Origin: Cafeteria roenbergensis | Lineage: Eukaryota > Sar > Bigyra > Bicosoecida > Cafeteriaceae | Length of the DNA stretch: 64,000 nucleotides | Assembly (NCBI GenBank): GCA_008330645.1 | Contig: VLTN01000021.1 | Location: 372,001-436,000, forward strand | Reading direction: 5' to 3' | Shown here: positions 34,601 through 42,803 of the stretch, piece by piece | Layout: every line of letters starts with the position of its first letter | How positions within the stretch are numbered: position 1 is the stretch's first letter | Program-made: the position numbers and the translations under genes | Notes under the pieces: model-generated | What the model saw: the letters and a program-made list of their open reading frames with translations, nothing else | What the model was told of the DNA's origin: nothing | The model's database searches: none

Positions 34601-36480
34601 GGCTGCTGACACAGCCGCTGGACCGCATCGCCGCCTACTTTGGCGAAACGGTGGCCTTCTACTTCGCGTGGCTGGAGTTCTACACGCAGTGGCTGGTCTT
34701 CCCAGCGCTCGTGGGCGCCGCTCTGTTCGTGGCGCAGGTGTGGTACGGCACGGTGGACGTGACCTGGGTGCCGCTCTTCTCGCTCTTCATGGCGCTGTGG
34801 TCCACGCTCTTCCTCGAGTTCTGGAAGCGCCGCAACGCCGAGCTCGCGCATCGCTGGGGAGTCCTCAACTACGAGCACGAGGAGGTCACCAGGCCGCAGT
34901 TCCGGGGCACGTGGCGCCGCGACTCCGTCACCGGCGAGGTGTTCCGGGTGTACAGGACGTGGAGACGCCTCATGAAGTATCTCGTGACCGTGCCGGTCGT
35001 GATGGCCTGCACTGGCGCGGTCGTGGTGTTTATGATTCTGCTATTCACCACGCGAGACGCCATCCTGGTCGGGATCGAGGCAGCAGCTTGCGACAGGGGG
35101 GACGTGGCGCCGGACTCGCCAATGTGCCAGCGGGGAGCCAGCGCGGGGTCGCTGTGGCAGCCGGCCGTCGACTGGGGCATCCTGAGTCCGACGGCCACGG
35201 GCAAGCCCGCTGCCCCCACCGACGGGCTCAACACCACCGCGACGAACCGGATCCTGGCCACCGCAGCCACAGCGCAAGCAGGCAGCACCGTCACTGCGGT
35301 CCTGGGCGCCGACGCTGGCAACGCCGCCGTGGGCTGGGCCATTCGCACGTCCGCCTCGGCAATCGTGGGCAGTGCCAGCACCGGCAGGGCAGCGCTCGCT
35401 GCCCTCGGCCTCGCGTCGAGCCCCGGCGGCGCCTTGCCGGCTGGGCCCCGGCGGGCTCTCGGGGCGAACGGCACGAACAGCGACGAGGGCGAGAGCGGCG
35501 GCCTCCTTGGCATCGGGAGCCTGTCTGCCCTGGGGGTGGAGTCCTTCGAGGAGTGGATTTCTCGCTCCGGCGACATGGAGTGGTGGCTGGCGATGCTGCT
35601 GCCCCCGGTGGCGTACGGCTTCCTCATCCCGATTTTCGACTTTGCCTTTGGCCGCCTGGCCTTCCGCTTCACGGACTGGGAGAACCACAAGACCGAGTCG
35701 CTCTTCCGCAACCACCGCATCGCCAAGGTGTTTGTGTTCCGCTTTGTCAACAGCTTCATCTCGCTCTTCTACTACGCCTTCAGCCCCTCGTCCTCCCTGC
35801 TGCAGCTGACAGTGCAGCTGGCCTCTTTCCTGCTGGCGGGGCAGCTATGGAACACCTTCCTGGAGGTCGTGTTTCCCTGCGCCTGGCGCTGGTACAAGGT
35901 CTGTCGCTTCCGCCAGCGCGTCCAGCGCGCGGTGGACAGCGGCCTCACGGAGGGCAGGCGCGGCCGCAGGCTCCTGCGCCACGCCAGGTCCGAAGCCTGG
36001 GCGGAGTCTCGCCTTGCCGAGTACGACACGTTCAACGACTACGCCGAGATGCTGATCCAGTTTGGCTACGTCACCTTTTTCAGCTGGGCCTTCCCGCTCG
36101 CGCCGCTCTGCGCCCTCGTGAACAACGTGTTCGAGATGCGCACGGACGCGTACAAGCTGCTGTACAACACGCAGCGGCCCATCGCGTACAAGGCTGGGGG
36201 CATCGGCGTCTGGCTCGGCGTGCTGCAGGGCATGTCGCTGCTCGCTGTGCTGACCAACTGCGCCCACCTGGCGCTGGCATCCAAGCAGTTCTCGCTGTAC
36301 TTCCCGGGACTGACCGACGCGCAGAAGATGCTCGTCGTGTTCTTGCTGGAGCACGCCGTGTTGGGCGTCAAGCTCTTCCTCGGCAGCGTCATTCCTCACA
36401 CGCCGGAGCGCGTGCAGAAGCGCGTTGCGCGCGACAATTTCTTCCTCGCCCGCCTGCAGGGCCGGCGTTCCGTCACCTAG
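28669..36480 (+). CDS. Anoctamin/TMEM16 protein with giant disordered N-terminus
   Basis: Single exon, 2,603 aa from the ATG at 28669 (GGAGCCATGG context; MDDTFSDENAS). An in-frame ATG at 28540 would add 43 atypical residues. Residues 1 to about 1,600 are low-complexity Arg/Asp/Ser/Gly/Ala. From about 1,670 the TMEM16 module starts (SLFHSSDRQTLIHHIL), then YFGETVAFYFAWLEFYTQW and LFMALWSTLFLEFWKRRNAELAHRW at the first spans, and the C-terminal spans to PERVQKR. The six Ca2+ ligands of TMEM16A align: N2395 and E2399 (WNTFLE), D2457 and E2460 (NDYAEM), E2489 and D2493 (NNVFEMRTDA), where the first TM7 position is Asp instead of Glu. TMEM16 proteins are Ca2+-activated lipid scramblases or chloride channels; which one is not decidable here. 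Cys clusters at 34312-34344 and 34483-34600 precede the membrane region. An extracellular loop (about 35075-35560) is unusually long and Ala/Gly/Thr-rich. Confidence 0.93.
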   Translation: MDDTFSDENASPSAPDLAGTGRKGRAGRGVPRESDVASSPESAGVGEGQEANRYGQWGWCQGAEYWSAWQAGRLMDASTRGAEHCSNVPLTGRFARDEQASSHCPAQAAPVRRPVPLLARAASGWRQPLSTVLAERADEPTRREQASSARDRPDRGQARERYLRATAARNAAARGYDDDSDRHTAAGGVLSPGASSVAGSSVTSGRRRVARRGARLTGSSLSPAVVMPGAQAPRRAFARPHDTMRAQPPSPPRTGADSAVTGRGSDRSSDAPAKEASSRRGKAPRDQAASVRSATSSSRGRDRPRGASPAGRARRDRDEDEDTVARAGSRRDGASEGRRAKRAGPHAGASQSRSASQAPGAAAPSTTGAPPGSSASARPVEAVSRTGGDARGGAGGGAASGSSIISASRSTSGRSRVRSRARKPAAAEADSCREAESGRDDGHRRRGAKRRHAAERSVRREPRRSSVLGLRGYGSGGDADAQAGRGGRGGGASGRRTRAGRLLDAERRPDGRGRGDDDMDARPARRGGLARDDDRLLRRDEHFAPPPRAAARQGPLLDASLRRGGMAGEGHDSAEDSADDDGYSGYGSERDWQTRGRARWLDEPAGRPDGRRDAGAEFGIGDGGTRGGGGGGGSGGVAAEGAARRPFQGAARDASQPASRAERRSGRDGASDVESRASGRGRGDDVARGRSGSRHDPHESHSQAMTAASEAESFHTARSGGVPPAGAADRGPEARARPASRRVARRGHGRGLGRGAGVGSTLDSAAATTTMGDGSAVHRDEKGGVARWGRHAGDDARAPPGRGRGRDRDHDRAGELVRDDDDADDDDDDSNGRASVSGGRDDDDAGRGLGFRHGADSARQFVAPEGMSATERRWRRRFRKDGGRARVSIGTVSVRRGSTATGGPVRFGWAGPESGDVDGMRDGENSPILSDSDDDGGDFEDDDEHHLDGGMPERRRWREADSRREHERTPSGPGRQRGGRAKGRAGGRPPRHDVTPPRESVGAAATPPVGHSPYTGVPMDGGADLRGAASGAQRRKQGPARARWPADHRSLATVHSSPGNEGSASLLSSPPSVHLGVSDGEEPLSPPEGGDETPEAEPATRGMAGARANGVATSGRAAARAPRLAGSPETSSDVEAARRQLAAAVGLADRASVRSGRSGDAHSPPHGPGEAAGSQRPARPASCSPQLQADERSTGTMALSSRGHSPLGKAAAEAAACAGTGLSRGLPGGAERSQAAEGGQAEGPAAGASAPRLPTEAELRLKYGLSGRRARQFVSAARRSDAFNEDDYDFAVVVRVALDAAQQRALEEAKRRADAIALASVTEVGGAAVPGLRRAYGSSGAIARIASPESVSANAGRVVRIAEDEEAVRSPPDAVRAIRFDGATTVDESFSESDSASQSDSDALSDSEDDFFGSSDSDFDVRDAGAHGTKYGPVRRRYARRSLAHRRSLAATGGAGQAAVQLATAGPAAAAAAAAAAPAAGVGTSAGGGGAAAPASAVPSTSSAASALGVSAAGQQAQPGAVRAVLVRSPPPERALSPAAPRDGADIQVDVQPKAGAEGGGVARHTGRRRLRSSLGLDVSGGARHKCQEVLEALRRAGLKAKRVRSLNRRKWLIKVRAPEWRLEEEAERLRLRMRRRDGGWSKFRRSIRHAFAVALPWDERPGASVDEAALTALIAARGSLFHSSDRQTLIHHILRSSVREGGAELGSHTPLGAFVVQMFPLHMMARLRALRNDWLSIWRPEAALAELDRIGPAPADDTVPGGASRRQQRAAWAAAFAASQRQTAGHKAQLSNGVTEHPVPEGAVEPFSGKPPSASKRAAGAAARSVGSEGIGQAAGADADAEAAADGIAGGAGGGGGGGSGTSRVRSASSSSASSAGRGAQCSCCCCVFTCASQDAGKQASPGPGRPGGQGTQGGGRPAAVSAADAEVARLLDDRDSCRRVQDCGGRACFWFPCAAACCLLRTTAKSARCCGRCCSRLLTQPLDRIAAYFGETVAFYFAWLEFYTQWLVFPALVGAALFVAQVWYGTVDVTWVPLFSLFMALWSTLFLEFWKRRNAELAHRWGVLNYEHEEVTRPQFRGTWRRDSVTGEVFRVYRTWRRLMKYLVTVPVVMACTGAVVVFMILLFTTRDAILVGIEAAACDRGDVAPDSPMCQRGASAGSLWQPAVDWGILSPTATGKPAAPTDGLNTTATNRILATAATAQAGSTVTAVLGADAGNAAVGWAIRTSASAIVGSASTGRAALAALGLASSPGGALPAGPRRALGANGTNSDEGESGGLLGIGSLSALGVESFEEWISRSGDMEWWLAMLLPPVAYGFLIPIFDFAFGRLAFRFTDWENHKTESLFRNHRIAKVFVFRFVNSFISLFYYAFSPSSSLLQLTVQLASFLLAGQLWNTFLEVVFPCAWRWYKVCRFRQRVQRAVDSGLTEGRRGRRLLRHARSEAWAESRLAEYDTFNDYAEMLIQFGYVTFFSWAFPLAPLCALVNNVFEMRTDAYKLLYNTQRPIAYKAGGIGVWLGVLQGMSLLAVLTNCAHLALASKQFSLYFPGLTDAQKMLVVFLLEHAVLGVKLFLGSVIPHTPERVQKRVARDNFFLARLQGRRSVT

Positions 36481-36786
36481 GCCCTGCACAGGCCTTCGCG
36501 AGCAGCCCCGGTTCCGTGCGTGCGTGTCAAGACTGGGTGCCGACACCCTAAATTTGTGTGGTGCTTTCAACGGCGCTCGAATGGCACCCAATCCTCTCAC
36601 TTCACGCGACAACGATGCGCGTCAAAGTGGGCAGCTTCGACGCTCCTGCTCCGCCTTACCCCAGGCTCCGAGGCGGCGCAGACCTGCGCGCCCAGGCCAG
36701 GCCAGGCACAGAGCGCGAGGCAGCGGAGCCCGAGGCAGCAAAGACGACCACAAGACACAGAAACACATGGGCGCGCACGCTGTCGC
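36481..36786. other. Convergent 3' spacer, anoctamin to PNUTS-like gene
   Basis: About 306 bases between facing stop codons, less GC-rich than the exons. Probably the two 3' UTRs. No gene seen. Confidence 0.6.
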
Positions 36787-39700
36787 TTAGTTGCGCGAGC
36801 CATAAAACTGGGAAATGGCGCTAGGGTTGAGAGTGGCCCCGCCGCCGCCGCCAGCGCTGCCGCCGCCGCCGGGAGCCATTGGCGCTCGGCCGCCGTACTG
36901 GTAGCCAGCGGCAGGAGCGGTGGCCCCGTACTGTGGAGCCATCGCCGGGCGCTGAGCAGGGGGTCCGCTGCCGCCGTACTGGTACTGCGACGGTGCAGCG
37001 GACGGCCGGGCCCCAGCGCCGCCTCCGTACGCGTAGCCACCCGCGCCCGCGGCCCCACCGTAGGCCCCCGGGCCGCCGTAGCCGCGGGGCGCGGAGTGCG
37101 CTGCCGCCGCCGGCGCGCCCCCGTAAGTGTAGGGTGCGCCGGAAGACGGGGCGGGCGCCGCTGCGGGGGCGCCGCCGTAGGCGCAGCCGCCCGCAGCGGG
37201 TGCGCCGGCCGCTGCAGGGGCTCCGTAGGCCGGGGCTGCACCGTAGGGCCGTGGGGGCGGCTGGTGGGCAGAGAAGTGCCCGGGGGGCGCGGCACCCGCA
37301 GGCGCGGCCGCCGCCGCTGGCGGCGGTCCTGCTGGCGCCCCCCCCGCCCCCGCCTGGGGGTGAGGGCCAGCCGCGCCTGCGGCGCCCGCTGCGGCTCGGC
37401 GCGCCCTGCGGCGGGGCAGGATCTCGTAGAGGAACTTTGGCCAGAGGCGGTCAACGCCCTTGGGTGCTCGGCTCGGGGTCCAGTAGGGGTCGTGCTTGAA
37501 GCCGCAGTTGGCGCCCATCTGGCAGCCCTGAATGGTGGGGAAGAAGTGGCAGGGGCTGCCGCGCGTGGCGCGGTTGGTGACAGGGGGCATCTCTTCGGGG
37601 AGCAGGTGCCACCAGTTGGCGTTGTCGTACGGCGCGCGCTCGTACGAGCCGATGGGCGGGACAGGGCCTCCGGGCGCCGGCGCAGCGTACGGGACCCCAC
37701 CCGCGGGAGGGGCACCGTGTCCGGCGGACGGGTGCGGGGGCGGGGCCTGCGCCCCGTGCTGCTGGAAGGTCCCGACCGGCCGGGCTGCTCCGTAGGCAGC
37801 CGAGACTGGGGCCGGGAAGCCCGTCGGGGCAGGCCCGGCATGCGGTTGCACCGCCGGCTGCGGGGCTGTCGGTGCGCCAGGCACGTGGTGGCTCGAGGCC
37901 GATGGGGAGGGGGCGTAGGGGCTGGGCCGCGAGGCGCCGATCGACGGAGCCCGGGGAGCCGCTGCCGGCACGGCGGCGTGGGCTCCCTGCGACGCCGAGA
38001 CCCTGCCCAAAATCCCAGACAGGCTGCTCAGGAGCGAGGACCTGACGGGCAGGATCCCCGCCGCAGGGGCTGGAGCGCCGGCCGCCTGGGGCACCGACGA
38101 GGATCGCGCCAGCGATTCGCCCGGCGAGGCCGACCGGCGAGACATGGATGCGTCGCGTGCGTCGTCGCGCACCGCGCCCCGGGAGCTCGTGAGCTTGGCA
38201 ACGATGCCTCCCAGGCCGCCCAGGGCGCGGCGCGGCGCCAGGCCGGGGGATGCATGTGCGGCGGATGCGAGCGGGGGCGCGCGAAACTGCTGCACTGATT
38301 TGTCCGCTTGAAAGCCCTGCCATGCGCTCTCCGACACAGCCGGTGTTCGCGGGGCGAGCGCGGGGTTGCGCTGGTGGTACTCAAAGGCTTGCGCCGTGGC
38401 CGCGTCGTTGAGGAGGCTGTCCTTTGTGGACACAGGCTTGCGCTGCAGCGCGGCGGGGATGGCCACGAGCGGCGGCGGCACGTGGTTGTGAGTGGGCGGG
38501 AAGCCGGCTCCGGACTGCGCGAGCTTGGAGCCTGCGGCGCCGAGCTCTCCCGCCTCCTCGTCGTCCCCGTGGGCCAGGCGGTCCCGCAGGTTGAGTCCCT
38601 TCTCGCGCTCCTGCTCGCGCCGGCGGCGCTCCTCAACGTTCCCGTCGCTGCCGGCCGCATCGGTCAGGTCTTCGTCGTCCGCAAAGTCGTCACCGTCGCT
38701 CTCCATGGACTTGCGGAAGTCCTCCTCGGTGGGGTTTCCGACCGACACCGCGGTGGGGACTGCCCGGCGGAGGAAGAAGCGAACCCGCTCCATGTCCTCC
38801 GCGAAAACGATGCCCCGCTTGCGCTTCTCCTTGGCCTTGATGGCTTCGGGCGGGACATCGGCCTTGGCAGTCGCGGCGTCGCCTGCGGCTGCCAAGGCCA
38901 CCTTCCGCGGCGCCCAGGGCCGGCCGCCCACGACGCCCTCCTTGCGGTTGATCAAGACCCCCGTGGGAACCTTTCCGAACTTTTCGGGGCGGCCGTCGAA
39001 GAAGGTGTGGTCCTGCAGCTCCTCTGCCGCGTCGTCCGCGGGCTTGCCGAGCATCTCGGCGAGGGGAAGGCCGGCGTCGAGGTTGTCGAGCGACTCAAAG
39101 CCGGGCGGCATGATGGGTGCGTCGTCGCCGTCGAGCTGCAGCATGGGAGGGAGCTCGTCCAGGTCGTCGTCGTCGTCGTCATCATCGTCGTCGTCGTGGC
39201 CTGATGCGCTCGAGGCGCTGGCAGGCGTCGCGATGCCAGACTGGGCCGGTGACACGCTGCCGGCCGGCTTCACAAAGCGAGGGTCTGCGAGGCGCACACA
39301 GGGAGCCACACCAGCGCGCGGGGCGGCTGGCGGGGAGGGCACGCGGCACGGCTCCGCGCGCATCCGCCGAGCAGCGAAGCGGCTCACCGTTCGTCGCCGG
39401 CGCGGGAGGCTCGTCACCCTCCTCGACCTCGATGTCGTCGTCCTCCGCAAGGCCGTGCTCCTGCGCCCAGTGCTCGATCAAGGCCCGGGCGCTCTTGGCG
39501 CACGCTGCGAGTTGGGAAAGGCTTGCGTCGCGGGCGGAGAGAGGCGCGAGGCCGTGGCCATTGAAGGGCGACGCCGTCCGGCGGGAACAGCGCGCGCTCG
39601 AGCGCGCGCGCGCACACACACACACACACCCGAAAGCGCCGTTGCGCAGCTGCGGCATTGCGAGCAAGCGGTGAGCCAGATGCGCTCACAAGCAATCACG

Positions 39701-40468
39701 CGGTAGCGGTTTTCGGCGATGTCGCCCACGACGGCGGCGACTCCTGAGCGAGAAATGTCTTCGGGGTCTTTCACCGGAATGGTCATCAGAACCTGTGGGC
39801 AGTGCTCGGTAGGCGGGACACGGGCGAGCACGGGAGGCAATGGCTCTTGGTGTCGGGAGGGGCGCCGCAGCTTGGGCGGAGGCCGTCTGGCGAGGACTTT
39901 GGTTTCGTTCGCTGCTCGCAGCGCTGCGCGGCCCCCGCACGGTCGGGCCGAGGTTTCCGCGCCGCGCGGCGCCCGAACGGGCGGACGGTGAGGCTCAGGA
40001 AGAGGGGCTCGGCTGTGTGGGCCCAGCCGCCGGCCGCAGCCACGGCGGAGCAGTTCGGCGCGCAAGTGGCAGCAGTTCCTCCCTTGCCCTCGCCCCGTTT
40101 CCCAGTTTCCGGCCGCAACCAACGCCTGCGTGAGCAAGTGGAAGCCCTGGTTTCACCTGCAGCACGTAGTCCACAAGCACAGCCCTTTCCACGGACACGG
40201 AGCGCTTCGGGGACACGGAGACGTGGCCGCCGTCCATGAGTTCCTTGAGCCACTGGCGAAAGCGGCGCAGCCCGCCCTTGGCCACCAGCGCGCGCAGCCC
40301 CTCAGGGCCCGCCCGCTGCACGGCGCCAATGAGCTCCTCGATGGTTCCTTGCGTGACAGCATCCCGCATTTGGTCAACAAACGCAGGCGCGGACTCCCGC
40401 GTCAGCTCCACGGAGTCGAGCACGCCCTCCTCGCGCTGGCGCTTTCGGGTGCGAACCCCGGCCGCCAT
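36787..40468 (-). CDS. PNUTS/PPP1R10-like nuclear PP1 regulator (TFIIS-N, RVxF, CCCH)
   Basis: Four exons on the minus strand: 40157..40468, 39690..39792, 39388..39504, 36787..39284. They sum to 3,030 nt, 1,009 aa, with matching phases (0, 1, 1). Exons 1-3 assemble a TFIIS N-terminal (LW) domain: LRRFRQWLKELMD, then LVDYVLQ joined to VLMTIPVKDPEDISRSGVAA, then AENRYRVIA joined to SCAKSARALIEHWAQEHG. Exon 4 holds an Asp-rich run (near 39150-39200), then an RVxF-type PP1 docking motif with its second hydrophobic site (KRGIVFAEDMERVRFF, residue about 333), and a CCCH zinc finger (C-x8-C-x5-C-x3-H; about 37485-37555), followed by a Gly/Ala/Pro/Tyr-rich tail. This order is that of PNUTS, which targets protein phosphatase 1 to chromatin and RNA polymerase II at transcription termination. 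The combination is diagnostic; orthology is inferred. Confidence 0.85.
39285..39387 (-). other. Intron 3 of the PNUTS-like gene
   Basis: 103 nt, donor GTGAGC, acceptor CGCCTCGCAG, phase 1. It joins ATN to D-PRFVKP. Confidence 0.75.
39505..39689 (-). other. Intron 2 of the PNUTS-like gene, with a CA/GT microsatellite
   Basis: 185 nt, donor GTGAGC, acceptor CCCAACTCGCAG, phase 1. The (CA)n run at about 39612-39629 lies inside it. Removal restores the last helix of the TFIIS N-terminal domain. Confidence 0.8.
39793..40156 (-). other. Intron 1 of the PNUTS-like gene
   Basis: 364 nt, donor GTGAAA, acceptor TGCCCACAG, phase 0. The join DYVLQ-VLMTIPV is inside the TFIIS N-terminal domain. Confidence 0.8.
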
Positions 40469-40880
40469 GCTCGCAGTCGGGAGGTCCCGGCGGGTTCGCC
40501 TGTCGGGAGTGCCTGCAACGCGCGGCCTTGTTTGTTCTGCGGGGCTTGGCGCGCCGGGCGGTCTCCCAGGGGGCGCTGGCGCTGGCAGGTTCGAGGTGGC
40601 CGTCGCCGATCCTCGCGAGGCGGGCGCTCTGCCGCCTGCGATCGCCCAGCGCGCGACTCCCGGCCAGCAGCCGGCCAGCAGCCGCTGCCGTTGCGGCGGC
40701 GCAGCGCGGCAAGGCGGGCCCCGGCCGGCGCACCCTCGCTTCTCGCGAGACCCCGGCGCGCCCCGGCCCAGAGGAACCTCCGCTCTCGGGTCTGCCGCCC
40801 GGGCGAGGGCTCCCGCGCAGCCCGCAAAGCCCCTTTGGCCGTTTTTTCGCGCATCCGCCGGTTGAGCCACAGGCGCTGCC
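40469..40880. promoter_or_regulatory. Divergent intergenic region, PNUTS-like and PF20 genes
   Basis: 412 bases between diverging ATGs. GC-rich; it should hold both promoters. No recognised element such as a clear RFX-type X-box was found by eye. Confidence 0.5.
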
Positions 40881-42803
40881 ATGGCTGCCGCCGCCGCCTC
40901 CAAGGCGAGGCACGGGACGGACGCTCGCGAGTTTGATGACGCTGCCAGCGACGACGGGTTCCAGTACGAGGAGGTGGACGTGGACGCCCTCGTCAGCGAG
41001 GCGCTCGGGCCGTCTGCCGACGGCGCGCTTGACGACATTGACCGCATGCTCGTGGAGGTGGAGCGCGACGGGGCGGCCGGCGACGTGTCCGCGGGCCCGC
41101 CGCGCGCGGCGCAGCCTCCCGGGCCCGAGGGCTCGGGCGACGGAGGCGAGTCGTTCGGGCACTCGGCGTCCGGCGCAGCCCTCCCCGGCGCTGGCGCGCC
41201 GTCCGTGGAGACGCGGCCAACCGTGATCGACGACTTTGTGCGCAACTTTTTGATCCGCGCGGGCCTGCTGCGGTCCCTGGAGTCGTTCAACAGGGAGTGG
41301 TTTGAGATGAAGGCGCGGGGCAAGCTGCGGCCGGAGGACGCCACGCCCGTGCCCGACGTCTACCTGCGGAACCAGGGTCTGGAGGACGTGGTCACGCGGC
41401 TGCGCGTGGAGCTGAAGCACGCCGAGGAGGTGGCCTCCCGCGCGCGGTCGACGTGGGACCAGTTCCGGAAGGAGCGCGACTTCCACCGGATGCACCACAA
41501 GCGGGTGGTGCAGGAGAAGACCAAGCTCCTTATCGACCTCAAGCGCCTCAAGCGGCACTACGAGGCCTACGAGCCCACCATCGAGGAGCTCAAGGCCAAG
41601 TACGAGAGCGCCATGAAGGAGAAGATGCTGATGCGGCTCGAGCGGGACCGCTCCGTGGCCAAGCTGCGGAGCCTGGAGCAGCAGGTGCGCGCCCTGCAGG
41701 CCGCGGCGGAGGAGGCCAGCGCCGGCGGGGGGCGAGGCGCGTCCGCGGCCACCGGGACGCGCTCGGGGTCCCGGCGCCGCGGCGGAGGGCCAGGCGCCAG
41801 CGCCGTGGGCGCCAGGATGCCCGCCGAGGACGCCGTGAACCCGCACCTCTCCACGGTGGTCGACCCGCCCCCGATGGCGGAGTTCGTGCACGGGCCCACA
41901 GTGGAGGGCCACGAGGACACCGTCTCGGCCCTGGCGGCCCACCCGACGCGCCCCATCGTCGCGTCCGCCTCGGACGACGGGACATGGCGCATGTGGGAGG
42001 TTCCCTCGGGGAAGCTCATCATGACGGGGGCCGGCCACGGTGACTGGGTCGCCGACGTGGCCTTCCACCCTCACGGCACGCACCTCGCGTCGGCGGCAGG
42101 CGACGGCCGCATCATGGTGTGGGACTTTGCGGCCAAGGGCCGGGCCGCGGTCATGTCCGACCACACCCAGGTGGCGTGGGGGGTGGACTTCCACTACACG
42201 GGGGACTTCGTCGCCTCGTGCTCCATGGACCAGACCGCCAAGGTGTGGGACGTCGGCACCGGCAAGTGCCGCCAGACGCTGCGCGGCCACGTGGACAGCA
42301 TCAACGCGGTTCACTTCCAGCCCTTCTCGTCAAACCTGGTCACCGGGTCGGGCGACAAGACGCTGTCGCTGTGGGACGCGCGCTCGGCGCACCAGATTCA
42401 CATGTTCGTGGGGCACTCCAACGCAGTCAACGACGCCAGCTTCAGCCTCCGCGGCGACACGATTGCGTCCTGCGACGCCGACGGCGTGGTCAAGCTGTGG
42501 GACCTTCGCATGGTGGCTGAGCGCGCCTCCTACGACCTCGGCGAGGCGGCCGTGAACAAGGTGGCTTGGGACGCCTCGTCCTCCATCGTCACAGCCGCGT
42601 GCGACGACAAGATGGTGCACGTGATCAACGTCTCTGAGGCGCGCGTGCTCGGCGCGATGCGCGGGCACGAGGACCACGTCCAGGCCTGCGTGTTCGACGG
42701 CACGGGCAAGTTCCTGGTGTCGGCAGGCAGCGACAAGACAATCCGCGTTTGGGGGCGGGACTCGGATTTGTCGGGCAAGAGCGAGGGCGAGGGCGACGAG
42801 TGA
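40881..42803 (+). CDS. SPAG16: PF20/SPAG16 axonemal central-pair WD40 protein
   Basis: Single exon, 640 aa; the start ATG at 40881 has context GCTGCCATGG. An acidic N-terminus (SDDGFQYEEVDVD) is followed by a LisH-like segment (about residues 113-142, DFVRNFLIRAGLLRSLESF), then a coiled coil containing the very conserved SPAG16 run RKERDFHRMHHKRVVQEKTK and YEAYEPTIEEL. A Gly/Ala/Arg linker leads to seven WD40 repeats from about residue 337 (GHEDTVSALAAHP, GHGDWVADVAF, VAWGVDFHYTG, GHVDSINAVHF, GHSNAVNDASF, a divergent sixth repeat, GHEDHVQACVF). Chlamydomonas PF20 and mammalian SPAG16 sit in the bridge between the two central-pair microtubules and are needed for flagellar beating. Length and order fit the family, so the assignment is firm. 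It is the clearest sign that this organism builds a 9+2 flagellum. Confidence 0.95.
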   Translation: MAAAAASKARHGTDAREFDDAASDDGFQYEEVDVDALVSEALGPSADGALDDIDRMLVEVERDGAAGDVSAGPPRAAQPPGPEGSGDGGESFGHSASGAALPGAGAPSVETRPTVIDDFVRNFLIRAGLLRSLESFNREWFEMKARGKLRPEDATPVPDVYLRNQGLEDVVTRLRVELKHAEEVASRARSTWDQFRKERDFHRMHHKRVVQEKTKLLIDLKRLKRHYEAYEPTIEELKAKYESAMKEKMLMRLERDRSVAKLRSLEQQVRALQAAAEEASAGGGRGASAATGTRSGSRRRGGGPGASAVGARMPAEDAVNPHLSTVVDPPPMAEFVHGPTVEGHEDTVSALAAHPTRPIVASASDDGTWRMWEVPSGKLIMTGAGHGDWVADVAFHPHGTHLASAAGDGRIMVWDFAAKGRAAVMSDHTQVAWGVDFHYTGDFVASCSMDQTAKVWDVGTGKCRQTLRGHVDSINAVHFQPFSSNLVTGSGDKTLSLWDARSAHQIHMFVGHSNAVNDASFSLRGDTIASCDADGVVKLWDLRMVAERASYDLGEAAVNKVAWDASSSIVTAACDDKMVHVINVSEARVLGAMRGHEDHVQACVFDGTGKFLVSAGSDKTIRVWGRDSDLSGKSEGEGDE

